NCBI GenBank assembly: GCA_903921365.1
Contig: CAIXPS010000520.1
Location: forward strand, 1-34,601
Direction: 5' to 3'
Source: an uncultured bacterium
Lineage (GTDB): Bacteria > Chloroflexota > Anaerolineae > J036 > Brachytrichaceae
DNA length: 34,601 bases
Shown here: in pieces, positions 8,910 to 16,550 of the stretch
Layout of the letters: every line of letters begins with the position of its first letter
Numbering within the stretch: position 1 is the stretch's first letter
Translations under genes and position numbers: made by a program
Notes under the pieces: generated by a model
Database searches by the model: none
What the model was told of the DNA's origin: nothing
Seen by the model: the letters and a program-made list of their open reading frames with translations, nothing else

Positions 8910-8935
8910 GTAGGGGCAATCCCTTGCGGTTGCCC
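8910..8935 (+). repeat. Dispersed hairpin repeat copy
   Basis: This is a second copy of the hairpin element seen at 1872-1897, with arms GGGCAA and TTGCCC around TCCCTTGCGG. It lies in the 98-bp gap between the GT2 synthase and the sugar transferase, inside the presumed operon. No clear flanking duplication is visible here. Confidence 0.85.
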
Positions 8936-8982
8936 ATGTCGATAGGCGCGATATGGCTGGTGATTTATGGCTGGAGGCGGCA

Positions 8983-9723
8983 ATGGAGAATATGGGAACA
9001 CAAGAACAACTGGATGAGCGGGCGGCGCGGATGCTGGATATCTATGCCACGCGCAGTTTCCGCAGCGCGCGCGCCGTGCAGCGGTTGAACTTCACCATCA
9101 CGCTGTGGGTGATCCGGGTGAAGGTCACGGCGAGCCTGAAGCGGCTGCTGGATATCGCAGCCTCTGCGGTTGCAGTGGTGCTGACGTCGCCGATCATGCT
9201 CGGGACCGTCATCGCTATCCGGCTGGACTCGCCGGGGCCGATCATTTTCAAGCAGACGCGCGTGGGCAAGTACAACACCCACTTTACCTGCTTCAAGTTC
9301 CGGTCAATGTACATTGACGCGGAAGCGCGCAAGGCGCAACTGATGGCGCAGAACGAGGCGACCGGGCCGGTGTTCAAGATGAAACGCGACCCGCGCGTGA
9401 CAAAGGTTGGCAGGATCATCCGCAAGTTGAGCATCGATGAGTTGCCGCAATTATTCAACGTGCTGCGCGGCGATATGAGCATGGTGGGGCCGCGCCCACC
9501 GGTGCCCAAGGAAGTGGCGCAATATACGTTCGATGAGCTCAAGCGACTTGACGCCATCCCCGGTATCACTGGGCTGCAGCAGATTTCCGGGCGCAGCGAC
9601 ATGACCTTCAAGCGCTGGGTCGAGCTGGACATGCAGTACATCGCGGAACAGAGCCTGCTCAAGGATATCGAGATCATGTTAAAGACCATCCCGGCCGTGG
9701 TCTCTGGCAAAGGGGCTTACTGA
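8983..9723 (+). CDS. Polyprenyl-phosphate sugar phosphotransferase (bacterial sugar transferase family)
   Basis: The start is ATG 8983, preceded by GGAGG at 8973-8977; an upstream in-frame ATG at 8953 lacks such a site. The 246-residue product is the short, catalytic form of the WcaJ/ExoY/PglC family, which moves a sugar-phosphate from a nucleotide donor to undecaprenyl phosphate and starts EPS repeat-unit synthesis. Visible motifs are KRLLDIAASAVAV with a membrane-embedded helix, SPGPIIFKQTRVG, FKFRSMY, the catalytic Asp152-Glu153 pair in SIDELPQLFNVLRGDMS, MVGPRPP and PGITGLQQISGRS. All residues of the active-site signature are present, in contrast to the C-terminal domain of the gene at 11311. 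It probably primes the lipid-linked pathway that the WecG-type enzyme downstream then extends. Confidence 0.92.
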   Translation: MENMGTQEQLDERAARMLDIYATRSFRSARAVQRLNFTITLWVIRVKVTASLKRLLDIAASAVAVVLTSPIMLGTVIAIRLDSPGPIIFKQTRVGKYNTHFTCFKFRSMYIDAEARKAQLMAQNEATGPVFKMKRDPRVTKVGRIIRKLSIDELPQLFNVLRGDMSMVGPRPPVPKEVAQYTFDELKRLDAIPGITGLQQISGRSDMTFKRWVELDMQYIAEQSLLKDIEIMLKTIPAVVSGKGAY

Positions 9724-9728
9724 TCACC

Positions 9729-11282
9729 ATGACTGTAGCCATTCGCAAGTTACTCATCATCTCCGGAGTGCCAATTGACGACGTCACCATGCCCGAAGCA
9801 CTCGATCGCATCGAGCAGTTCATCACGATCGGGCGCGCCACAGGCAAGACCCATCAGATCGCCACGGTCAACGCCGACTTTGTGATCAAGGCGCAGAACG
9901 ACCCGGAACTGCGGCGCATCCTGCAGGAGTCCGACATGGCCACCGCCGACGGCATGCCGCTGGTGTGGGGCGCGCGCCGACTCGGCGTGCCACTCAAAGG
10001 CCGCGTGACGGGCGCCGACCTCGTCCCCGCCCTGGCGGCGCGCGCAGCGGAGAAAAAGTTCTCGCTCTTCCTGCTTGGCGCCGCGCCGGGGATCGCGGCC
10101 AGCGCCGCAAAGATCATGCAGGAGCGCAACCCCGGGCTGATGATCGCAGGCGTGCTGGCGCCGCCGGTGAAGTCGCTATTCGAGATGGATCCCGCTGTTT
10201 TGGAGACCATCCGCGCCGCCAAGCCGGACGTGTTGCTCGTTGCCTTTGGCAATCCCAAGCAGGAAAAGTGGATCAACATGCATGCGCGCGAATTGCGCGT
10301 GCCGGTGATGATCGGCATCGGTGCAACACTCGACTTTATCGCGGGCATCGTAAAACGCGCGCCGCCATGGATGCAGAAGTCAGGCATGGAGTGGCTGTTT
10401 CGCCTGTTGCAGGAACCGCGCCGGATGTGGAAACGCTACATGATCGACATGACCGGCTTTGCGGTATTTTTCTCGCGGCAGTGGTGGGTGATGGGGCGTG
10501 GGTACACGCCTGGGCGTGGGCACACGCCGGGACATGGGGCGCAAAAGCCAATGGGAGCGCAGCCGTTGCGCAGTCCGCTGCGCCTGCTGCCGTTTTCCGA
10601 AATTGTGGTGGTGGATGGGGTTGCCACCATCCGCGTGCAAGGCAGGCTGGATGCGCAGAACGTCGCCGTGTTCCGAACAAAGTCGGTGGAGGTGCTGGCC
10701 ATTACCTCGCGCATCGTGGTTGATCTGTCAAAGGCCGATTTTCTCGACAGTTCTGGTATAGGAGCGTTAGTGCATCTGGCTAAACAGGCGCGCGACGCCG
10801 GTGGAGATGTGACCCTGGTCGCGCCATCCAAACCAGTGATGAATGTGCTGACTATGTTGCGCATGGATCGCTTTTTTGAGATACGCGCCAGCGCAGGCGC
10901 GACGACCGCCACAGGAGCCAGCTCACCACTAGCCGCGCGGGCTGTAGCGACTACGCAGGCGCCGGGGCAGGGCGGCTGGACGATCATGCAGATGCCGCGC
11001 CAACTTGACAACACCACGACGCCAGCGATGCTGGCACAATGCCGCGACACGCTAGCGGCTCACCCGCGCATAGTGTGTGATTTTTCAGCGACAGTATTTG
11101 TCTCAAGCGCCGGCCTGGCCGCCCTGATGCAATTGAGCCGGCAAGCCAAAGGGCTGGGCGGCGATCTGCGCGTCGCAGCATGCCAGGGTGACGCCCTGCG
11201 CACGATGCAACTGGCGCGCTTTGACAAACTATTCCCGCTGTACGCCAATGTGACCGCGGCGACCGCGGCAACCGCGCAATGA
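9729..11282 (+). CDS. WecG/TagA/CpsF glycosyltransferase fused to two STAS domains
   Basis: ATG 9729 starts 5 bp after the previous stop. Residues 1-245 form a complete WecG/TagA/CpsF domain (VNADFVIKAQ, ATADGMPLVW, GRVTGADLVPAL, FLLGAAPGIA, VAFGNPKQEKW, GIGATLDFIAG), the family that adds the second sugar to a polyprenyl-linked sugar. A Gly/Thr/Pro repeat linker follows (residues 256-271), then two STAS domains (about 285-390 and 415-512). STAS1 has the phospho-acceptor-type motif FLDSSGIGAL (Asp340, Ser341/342); STAS2 has FVSSAGLAAL, where Val replaces Asp. STAS domains of SpoIIAA type bind anti-sigma kinases. The fusion suggests that the glycosyltransferase is regulated by, or sequesters, a partner-switching module (inference). 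The stop is followed 28 bp later by the next gene. Confidence 0.88.
   Translation: MTVAIRKLLIISGVPIDDVTMPEALDRIEQFITIGRATGKTHQIATVNADFVIKAQNDPELRRILQESDMATADGMPLVWGARRLGVPLKGRVTGADLVPALAARAAEKKFSLFLLGAAPGIAASAAKIMQERNPGLMIAGVLAPPVKSLFEMDPAVLETIRAAKPDVLLVAFGNPKQEKWINMHARELRVPVMIGIGATLDFIAGIVKRAPPWMQKSGMEWLFRLLQEPRRMWKRYMIDMTGFAVFFSRQWWVMGRGYTPGRGHTPGHGAQKPMGAQPLRSPLRLLPFSEIVVVDGVATIRVQGRLDAQNVAVFRTKSVEVLAITSRIVVDLSKADFLDSSGIGALVHLAKQARDAGGDVTLVAPSKPVMNVLTMLRMDRFFEIRASAGATTATGASSPLAARAVATTQAPGQGGWTIMQMPRQLDNTTTPAMLAQCRDTLAAHPRIVCDFSATVFVSSAGLAALMQLSRQAKGLGGDLRVAACQGDALRTMQLARFDKLFPLYANVTAATAATAQ
10494..10541 (+). repeat. 18-bp in-frame tandem repeat in the WecG-STAS linker
   Basis: Units at 10494-10511 and 10512-10529 differ by two bases, and a third partial unit follows. 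They encode GRGYTP and GRGHTP, then GHG. Each unit contains an inverted repeat, GCGTG around a 4-nt loop and CACGC. The repeats sit exactly at the join between the enzyme and the STAS domains. Confidence 0.88.
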
Positions 11283-11310
11283 GGGCTGATACACGAAGGA
11301 TGGAACCGAC

Positions 11311-12993
11311 ATGCAAGCAGTAATACTCGCCAGTAACGAGAAAGAGCGCTTTCAGCAGTTAGGGACTGCCTTGGTAGTGCCGATGTTGCCGATCGCCGAC
11401 AGGCCGGTGGTCTCGCTCGCAGTCGAATTGCTGGCGAAGAACGGCCTGCGCAACATCCTGGTGTCCACTTACCACAGCGGAGAATACATTGAAGGCTATC
11501 TGGGCAGCGGGCGGCGCTGGGGCGTCAACTTCACCTACGCCCGCCACCGCCAGCAATTCGGCACAGCCGGCGCGCTCAAGCGTTCCGAAGGGCTGCTCAA
11601 GGAAACATTTGTCGCCGTTTCCGCTGACGCTATCACCATGGTTGACCTGAGCGCCGCATTGGCGCAGCACCACGCGCGCCAGAGCGCCGTAACCGTTGTC
11701 GTTCATGCGTGTGACAAAACATATGCGGGCGCGCGCGTCCTCACCAATGCGTCCGGTCGGGTTACCGCCTGCGGACGCAACCTTCCTGAGGATGTGCTGC
11801 GCAACGCTGGCGTAGCGCTGGCTGGCACTGGCGTGTTCATCATCGAGCCGAGCATTCTGCCCCTGATCCCGGGCGCAACGATCACGGCGATTGACGAGGA
11901 CCTCGTGCCTGCACTGTTAATGCAGGAGCAAGCGGTCGATGTCTTTGTGACTGAGGGCTACTGGAATCCATTGGCGTCTCTGGCCGATTACGACGCGGCC
12001 CAGCATGCATTTCTGCAGAGCGCCTGGCAGCCTGGGCTGGACGCTGCCATCCCCGGCTACACAATCAACGCCTCTCAGATCGCGCCGGGTGTGTGGATCG
12101 GGCGCAACCACGCCATCCACCCGACCGTCAAAATCGCGCCGCCGATCTTCGTGGCCGACAACTGCTACATCGGAAAGGATGTCGAACTGGGACCGTACGC
12201 AGTGCTCGCCGAGAACACCATCATCGACGACGAAGCCACAGTCGCCAATAGCACGATCCTGGCTGGCACCTATGTCGGGCGGCTGGTGAAAGTAGAGGGG
12301 CGCGTGGTCAACAAAACAGTTATCGCCGACCCCGTCACGGGCGAGGCGACGCAGGTCGTGGACGCTTTCCTGCTCTCCGAGACGCGCCCCGCAGTGACGC
12401 CCGATATCTTCCGCCGTTACCTGGATGCGTTGTTCGCGCTGCTCGCTCTCGTCGTCACACTGCCATTGACGCTGCTCATCGGCCTGGCGGTTTTGTTGAC
12501 CAGTGGCGGGCGGCTGATCCGGCGGCTGCCGCGCGTCACCGGACATACAGCAGAGGACGCCAGCAGCGCGCCATACCGCCCATTCGACCTGTTGCGCTTC
12601 GAGACGCGTCGGCGCGATGGAGATCGTTTCACCGCGATCGGTCGTTGGCTGGAGCACTGGGAGTGGAACCGTTTCCCAGAGCTGTGGAACGTCATCCGGG
12701 GCGATCTGCGCTGGGTAGGGGTCAAACCGCTCACGCCACAAGAGGCCGCCCAGGTCGCTGAGGAGTGGCAGACGCGCCGCTTTACCTGTCCATCAGGACT
12801 CACGGGGCTGTGGTACGTTCAGTCGGGTCTGGCGCAAGACATGGACTCCATCCTGGACGAAACGCTCATTGCTGATGCGTATTACGTCGCCACGCGCAGC
12901 CTGCGCGAGGATATACGGTTGCTGTGGCGCACGCCGGCGGCATGGGCGCGCCGGCTGCGGTCGGTCAGTCCTGTGGCGCCAGCGCTAGTGTAA
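11311..12993 (+). CDS. Nucleotidyltransferase-like / beta-helix / sugar-transferase-like fusion, possibly catalytically degraded
   Basis: This 560-residue protein starts at ATG 11311 after AAGGA (11296-11300). Residues 1-240 resemble sugar-nucleotide pyrophosphorylases (MLPIADRPVVSLAVELLAKNGL, SADAITMVD), but the Gly-rich nucleotide loop GxGTRL is replaced by ASNEKERFQQLGTAL. Residues about 260-330 form a left-handed beta-helix (WIGRNHAIHPTVKI, YIGKDVELGPYAVLAENTI). Residues 370-550 follow the sugar-transferase fold, with a hydrophobic hairpin and ELWNVIRGDLRWVGVKPL, but the catalytic Asp-Glu pair of that family is Asn453-Arg454 here (EWNRFPELWNV). Such a fusion would join sugar activation and lipid loading. 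The missing signatures suggest a regulatory or scaffold role, or a diverged mechanism. Confidence 0.78.
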   Translation: MQAVILASNEKERFQQLGTALVVPMLPIADRPVVSLAVELLAKNGLRNILVSTYHSGEYIEGYLGSGRRWGVNFTYARHRQQFGTAGALKRSEGLLKETFVAVSADAITMVDLSAALAQHHARQSAVTVVVHACDKTYAGARVLTNASGRVTACGRNLPEDVLRNAGVALAGTGVFIIEPSILPLIPGATITAIDEDLVPALLMQEQAVDVFVTEGYWNPLASLADYDAAQHAFLQSAWQPGLDAAIPGYTINASQIAPGVWIGRNHAIHPTVKIAPPIFVADNCYIGKDVELGPYAVLAENTIIDDEATVANSTILAGTYVGRLVKVEGRVVNKTVIADPVTGEATQVVDAFLLSETRPAVTPDIFRRYLDALFALLALVVTLPLTLLIGLAVLLTSGGRLIRRLPRVTGHTAEDASSAPYRPFDLLRFETRRRDGDRFTAIGRWLEHWEWNRFPELWNVIRGDLRWVGVKPLTPQEAAQVAEEWQTRRFTCPSGLTGLWYVQSGLAQDMDSILDETLIADAYYVATRSLREDIRLLWRTPAAWARRLRSVSPVAPALV

Positions 12994-13041
12994 GAGAGGG
13001 TTACCCTGTGAGGCGGCGCAGGGTGATAATAGCTGGCACCC

Positions 13042-14820
13042 ATGAAACTCGAAGAGATACTGCTGAACCATAATAACGACGCATTGCGTCCGCTGCTTCA
13101 TTACGTCTCGCAGCCGCCGAACCCGCTGCCGACCCGCAAGTCCGAGAGGATCGCGCTCCTGTGCGCAGAGATGACCGATCCCGCGCGACTGCGCTTGCAA
13201 TGGGATGCCCTGACCGACCTCGAACGCGCGGCGGTTACAGAGGCGCTGTATAACCGCGGCAAATTGGACAAGACGGCCTTCGTTGCTTTGCACGGCAGCC
13301 TGCCAGCGTCCTATTCTGAACGCTATTCGCGAAATCCCGTGGCGATACCGCTTATCTTCGATTCCGCCTGGCAGCTTGCCGATGAACTGATCCCGTTATT
13401 TAAGAAATGGGTGCCGAAACCCAAACCGTATCAGGCGGCTGAGAACGACGCGCTGCCAGAAACCGTCGCCCCATTTGGCCAGCCGATCCCCCTAACGCAT
13501 GTTGAGACAGAGCCGATTGCCTTCCACGACCTGAGCGCGACCCTTCTATTGGCGCGTGACGGCAAACTGAAGGTGAGCGAACAGACCGGTCTACCCGGAG
13601 GCGCCGTCCTGCGCGCACTAGCCGGGCGGCTGTTGCTCTCCGATTACTATGAGTCTGGAGACAGTGGAAAAGCGGCTGACTATATTCGTCCTTTCGGGCT
13701 GGCCGTGCTGGCGGAGGTGGCGCGCCTGGTGAAAAAGCGGGGCGATCAGCTCAGGCTGACGCCGACGGGCGAAGCCTGGCTGGCACAGCCCGACCCGGAG
13801 CAGTACAGACGCATTGTCGACGCCTGGGCGAGTTCTGATCTACACGACGAACTACGCCGCATCAACCTGATCAAAGGGCAGCAATCGCGCGGGATATCGC
13901 TGAACGCGCCGTTGTTGCGGCGTCAGGCGATCCTCAATACGCTGACAAGCTGTGCGCCTGGCAAGTGGCTGCATATTAACGAGTTCTTCAAGCTGTTGAA
14001 ACTGACCCGCAACAACTTCGATGTTGAGACAGGAAACTATACCCGTCTGTATGCCTATCACCAGGAATATGGCTGGTTTGGTGGTTTGTCTGACGAAACT
14101 CAATGGCGCATCGTGCAGGGGCAGTATATCCTCGTCGTCTTGTTCGAGTATCTGGCTGGGTTCGGGCTGGTCGATGTCGCCTATGTGCGGCCTGAAGACG
14201 CGCGTTATCAGGTCGATCACCTGTGGGGATATGACAACGAGCCGTTTTTCAGCCGTTACGACGGCCTGCAGTACATCCGCCTCACGGCGTTGGGCGCGTA
14301 CGTGCTCGATCAGACCGACGAATATACGCCAGCGACGGCAGGAAACGGGCGCCTTCTCGTTCCCGGTGAGGCCGCGCTCAAGGTGTTGCTCAACCGCCAG
14401 ATCGTCGTCATGCACCGGGGCGAACTCAAACCAAATGACCGGGCCTTGATTGAACGCATCGCGGAGCGGGTCAGTGATGATGTTTACACGATCGACACCC
14501 GCATGTTGCTGGACGCGTTTGAGACCGGGTTGACCGGGCAGGGCGTGGTTGAGTTTCTTGAATTGGCTTCCGGCGGCGCGTTACCGCAAACGGTTGCGGT
14601 GCTCATTGACGACGCGGCTGCGAATAGCCGCAAGATCGAACGCGCGGGCGATGCGGCGCTGTTTCGCGTTGTCGATGCCCCATTGGCGGCGCTGCTGGCA
14701 AACGACCGTGAGTTAAAACAGTACTGCCTGTTGGCCGGTGAGAATACACTGGTCGTGCCCGCCGCGAAACAGAATGCTTTTCGCAAGCGGTTGAAGCAAC
14801 TGGGTTATGGCGTGGCCTGA
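13042..14820 (+). CDS. Large hypothetical protein, possibly helicase-associated (XPB/Ssl2-like domain)
   Basis: This 592-residue protein starts 48 bp after the EPS cluster on the same strand. It has no signal peptide or membrane segment. The N-terminal part (residues 1-230) looks like winged-helix repeats (LTDLERAAVTEALYNRGKLDKTAFVALHG; GAVLRALAGRLLLSDYYES). The C-terminal 130 residues (MLLDAFETGLTGQGVVEFLELAS, AVLIDDAAANSRKIERAGDAALFRV) recall, from memory, the helicase-associated XPB-like domain seen in actinobacterial and Chloroflexi proteins without a helicase core. No Walker motifs are visible. A possible -10 GATAAT at 13025-13030 and a missing ribosome-binding site suggest its own promoter. 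The function is unknown and the family assignment is tentative. Confidence 0.55.
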   Translation: MKLEEILLNHNNDALRPLLHYVSQPPNPLPTRKSERIALLCAEMTDPARLRLQWDALTDLERAAVTEALYNRGKLDKTAFVALHGSLPASYSERYSRNPVAIPLIFDSAWQLADELIPLFKKWVPKPKPYQAAENDALPETVAPFGQPIPLTHVETEPIAFHDLSATLLLARDGKLKVSEQTGLPGGAVLRALAGRLLLSDYYESGDSGKAADYIRPFGLAVLAEVARLVKKRGDQLRLTPTGEAWLAQPDPEQYRRIVDAWASSDLHDELRRINLIKGQQSRGISLNAPLLRRQAILNTLTSCAPGKWLHINEFFKLLKLTRNNFDVETGNYTRLYAYHQEYGWFGGLSDETQWRIVQGQYILVVLFEYLAGFGLVDVAYVRPEDARYQVDHLWGYDNEPFFSRYDGLQYIRLTALGAYVLDQTDEYTPATAGNGRLLVPGEAALKVLLNRQIVVMHRGELKPNDRALIERIAERVSDDVYTIDTRMLLDAFETGLTGQGVVEFLELASGGALPQTVAVLIDDAAANSRKIERAGDAALFRVVDAPLAALLANDRELKQYCLLAGENTLVVPAAKQNAFRKRLKQLGYGVA

Positions 14821-14824
14821 TGTG

Positions 14825-14920
14825 TCAATACGGCGGCGTGGCCGGCCCGGTATAGCCGCACATCCCCATGCGCGGTGAGTTGACAATCTCGACCGGCTCA
14901 CCATAGTTATCATGTAGATG
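14825..14920 (-). pseudogene. Gene-tail remnant with CGYTG motif
   Basis: The minus-strand frame ending at 14825 reads HLHDNYGEPVEIVNSP followed by RMGMCGYTGPATPPY and a stop. It has no start of its own and runs straight into a truncated ATPase in another frame. From memory, NSPRxGxCGYTG is a C-terminal tail found in some pRiA4b ORF-3-like proteins; this is uncertain. It is best read as the surviving 3' end of a deleted gene. Confidence 0.35.
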
Positions 14921-15059
14921 TGTGTTCGCGTGGGCGTCGCACAAGCCAGCGTAACGTGGTGGTCTTGCCCACCCGGCGCATACCGGTGATGACCACGATC
15001 CGGCGATCCGCCAAGGTTGATTTGAGCGCAGGAAACAGGGCGCGTTCTACGGTTGTCAT
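14910..15059 (-). pseudogene. Truncated COG1373-type ATPase (N-terminal fragment with Walker A)
   Basis: From ATG 15059 the minus strand encodes 49 residues that contain RIVVITGMRRVGKTTTLRWL, a clear Walker A P-loop of the AAA_14/DUF4143 ATPases, and then stops at 14910. Family members are about 370-430 residues, so only the start of the gene survives. It overlaps a different gene tail in another frame, which indicates a deletion junction. The upstream region keeps an inverted repeat that may be the old operator. Two intact relatives lie at 15231-16505 and 29682-30809. Confidence 0.75.
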
Positions 15060-15104
15060 ATAGCAGTGAGTACTCCGTGCGCTATTTCACAGAAAATGAA
15101 GACA

Positions 15105-15146
15105 TTTGTAAAGTGATGCCTTACAAATATGCCACCTTTTGTAAAA
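15105..15146 (-). promoter_or_regulatory. AT-rich inverted repeats upstream of the truncated ATPase
   Basis: TTTGTAA (15105-15111) and TTACAAA (15121-15127) form a 7-bp inverted repeat with a 9-nt spacer, and a related TTTTGTAAAA lies at 15137-15146. On the minus strand one arm supplies a TTTACA -35-like box, 17 nt from a weak TGAAAT -10. By analogy with the two intact ATPase genes this may be a leftover operator and promoter. Confidence 0.4.
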
Positions 15147-15230
15147 TAGATCTCCCGGACGCAACCTTGTGCGACTGATCGGGCACCTCGACTTTGCCAA
15201 GTTTGCTGTGGCATCTACCGCGTCCATAAA

Positions 15231-16505
15231 TCAACCGCCGGTGATCATCCGCCACGGCAGGGCGATGACCTTTTCACCAAGCCGCACAATTTCATCGCCT
15301 AAGTAGAGCAGCACGCCGGCTGCGGCATTCGGGTAATGACCGAGGAAGGCGGTCAGGCCGGCGGTGTCAGAAAACCGGGCTGTGGAGGTCATCTTGACCT
15401 CAATCGCGATCAACTGCCGTCCGTGTTCGATGACAAAATCTACTTCCTCGCCCCGCTGTGTGCGCCAGTAGTGGATCAATGGTTTCGGCGTCATGATCTG
15501 GCACAATACATTCAGGTGATGGAAGATCATCGTCTCGAAAAACGCGCCGAGTTCGCGGGCTTGCCCCAGGCTGTCAATATCGAAGTACCCGGATAGATAG
15601 ACGGCCAGACCGGGGTCGCACCACATCAACTTTGGCGACTTTACAATGCTGACTCCTCGGTTGCCAGAAAAAGCAGTGATGCGTTGGGCCAGATGTGAGG
15701 CCTCGATCAGGTTCAGGTAACGATGGGTGGTGGGCTGAGTCACCTGCGCATCGCGCGCCACCTCGCTTTGATTGAGCAACTGGGCTGTTCGCAAACCGGC
15801 GAATTGCATCACGCGCCGGAAATCCGGTAACGCGTCAATGCTCGCAAACTGTCGCAGGTCACGCTCAAGATATGTTGCCACATAACCCTCCCACCATTGC
15901 ACCCATAGATCGGGGCGTGGCAAGTCGAAGAGCGGCGGCATGAAACCGCGCAACAGCCACTCGATCGGACTGATCTTCGTTTGCGCCCTCTCGTCCGCCC
16001 CTGATTGCTCTGTGGAGGGTATCTTCCCATTTAGAAGGTCTGTGAGAAGCGTGGGCGCAGGCTGTCCGAGCGCTTCGCCGATTGTCATCGGGTTGAGCAC
16101 GAAGTAAACTGCTCGGCCTGCCAGGCTTTCACTGACTTGTTTCATCAGTAACAGGTTTGCGGAACCGCTGATAACGAAACGCATCCGGCGCCGATCTCGA
16201 TCCACGGCGAGTTTTACTGCGGACAAAATGCCGGGCGATTTCTGCACTTCGTCAATCACAACTGTGGATGCTCCAGCCCAGAGGTCTTCAGGATGACTCA
16301 GTGACCGTTCCAACGCTTCCGGGTCGTCCATAGTAACGTAACGCCAGGAGCGCATCGGCTCAGCGTGGCGCAGCAAAGTGCTCTTGCCCACCTGGCGCGC
16401 GCCGGTCACAACGACGACGGGGTGATCCTCGACGGCTGCCTGGATGCGCGCAGTCAGCCAGCGCGCCTTGTAGTTTAATTCACCGGGTGAATAAATTCTA
16501 TTCAC
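15231..16505 (-). CDS. COG1373-type AAA ATPase with C-terminal DUF4143 domain
   Basis: This 424-residue protein belongs to the AAA_14/DUF4143 ATPases, whose biological role is poorly known. Visible are the Walker A VVVTGARQVGKSTLL, Walker B STVVIDEVQKSP, a sensor-like FVISGSANLLLM, a winged-helix segment (SEVARDAQVTQPTTHRYLNLIEAS) and a C-terminal PD-(D/E)XK-like stretch (EEVDFVIEHGRQLIAIEVKMT). The start is GTG 16505; no ATG lies nearby in frame. A TATTAT -10 box ends 7 bp upstream, so the mRNA is probably leaderless. Two 15-bp palindromes cover the start and -10, and the winged helix suggests the protein may repress itself (inference). It is probably an accessory gene. Confidence 0.85.
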   Translation of the reverse strand: MNRIYSPGELNYKARWLTARIQAAVEDHPVVVVTGARQVGKSTLLRHAEPMRSWRYVTMDDPEALERSLSHPEDLWAGASTVVIDEVQKSPGILSAVKLAVDRDRRRMRFVISGSANLLLMKQVSESLAGRAVYFVLNPMTIGEALGQPAPTLLTDLLNGKIPSTEQSGADERAQTKISPIEWLLRGFMPPLFDLPRPDLWVQWWEGYVATYLERDLRQFASIDALPDFRRVMQFAGLRTAQLLNQSEVARDAQVTQPTTHRYLNLIEASHLAQRITAFSGNRGVSIVKSPKLMWCDPGLAVYLSGYFDIDSLGQARELGAFFETMIFHHLNVLCQIMTPKPLIHYWRTQRGEEVDFVIEHGRQLIAIEVKMTSTARFSDTAGLTAFLGHYPNAAAGVLLYLGDEIVRLGEKVIALPWRMITGG

Positions 16506-16518
16506 CCGGTGAATAATA
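16478..16518 (-). promoter_or_regulatory. Double palindromic operator over a leaderless promoter
   Basis: Two near-identical 15-bp palindromes, ATTCACC-G-GGTGAAT (16478-16492) and ATTCACC-C-GGTGAAT (16500-16514), are spaced 22 bp centre to centre, about two DNA turns. The second overlaps the GTG start (16505) and the end of a minus-strand -10 box TATTAT (16513-16518). This is the geometry of a cooperative repressor site. Confidence 0.75.
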
Positions 16519-16550
16519 TCACAAGGGGCGCGGGGCGTTGCGAGGCGTAT

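Larger units (their letters stand above)
14821..15230. other. 410-bp region without an intact gene
   Basis: This gap between the helicase-associated-like gene and the ATPase holds two broken gene pieces on the minus strand (14825-14920 and 14910-15059) and an AT-rich stretch with TTTGTAA/TTACAAA motifs (15105-15146). I see no intact coding region, terminator or RNA gene in the remainder. Confidence 0.7.
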
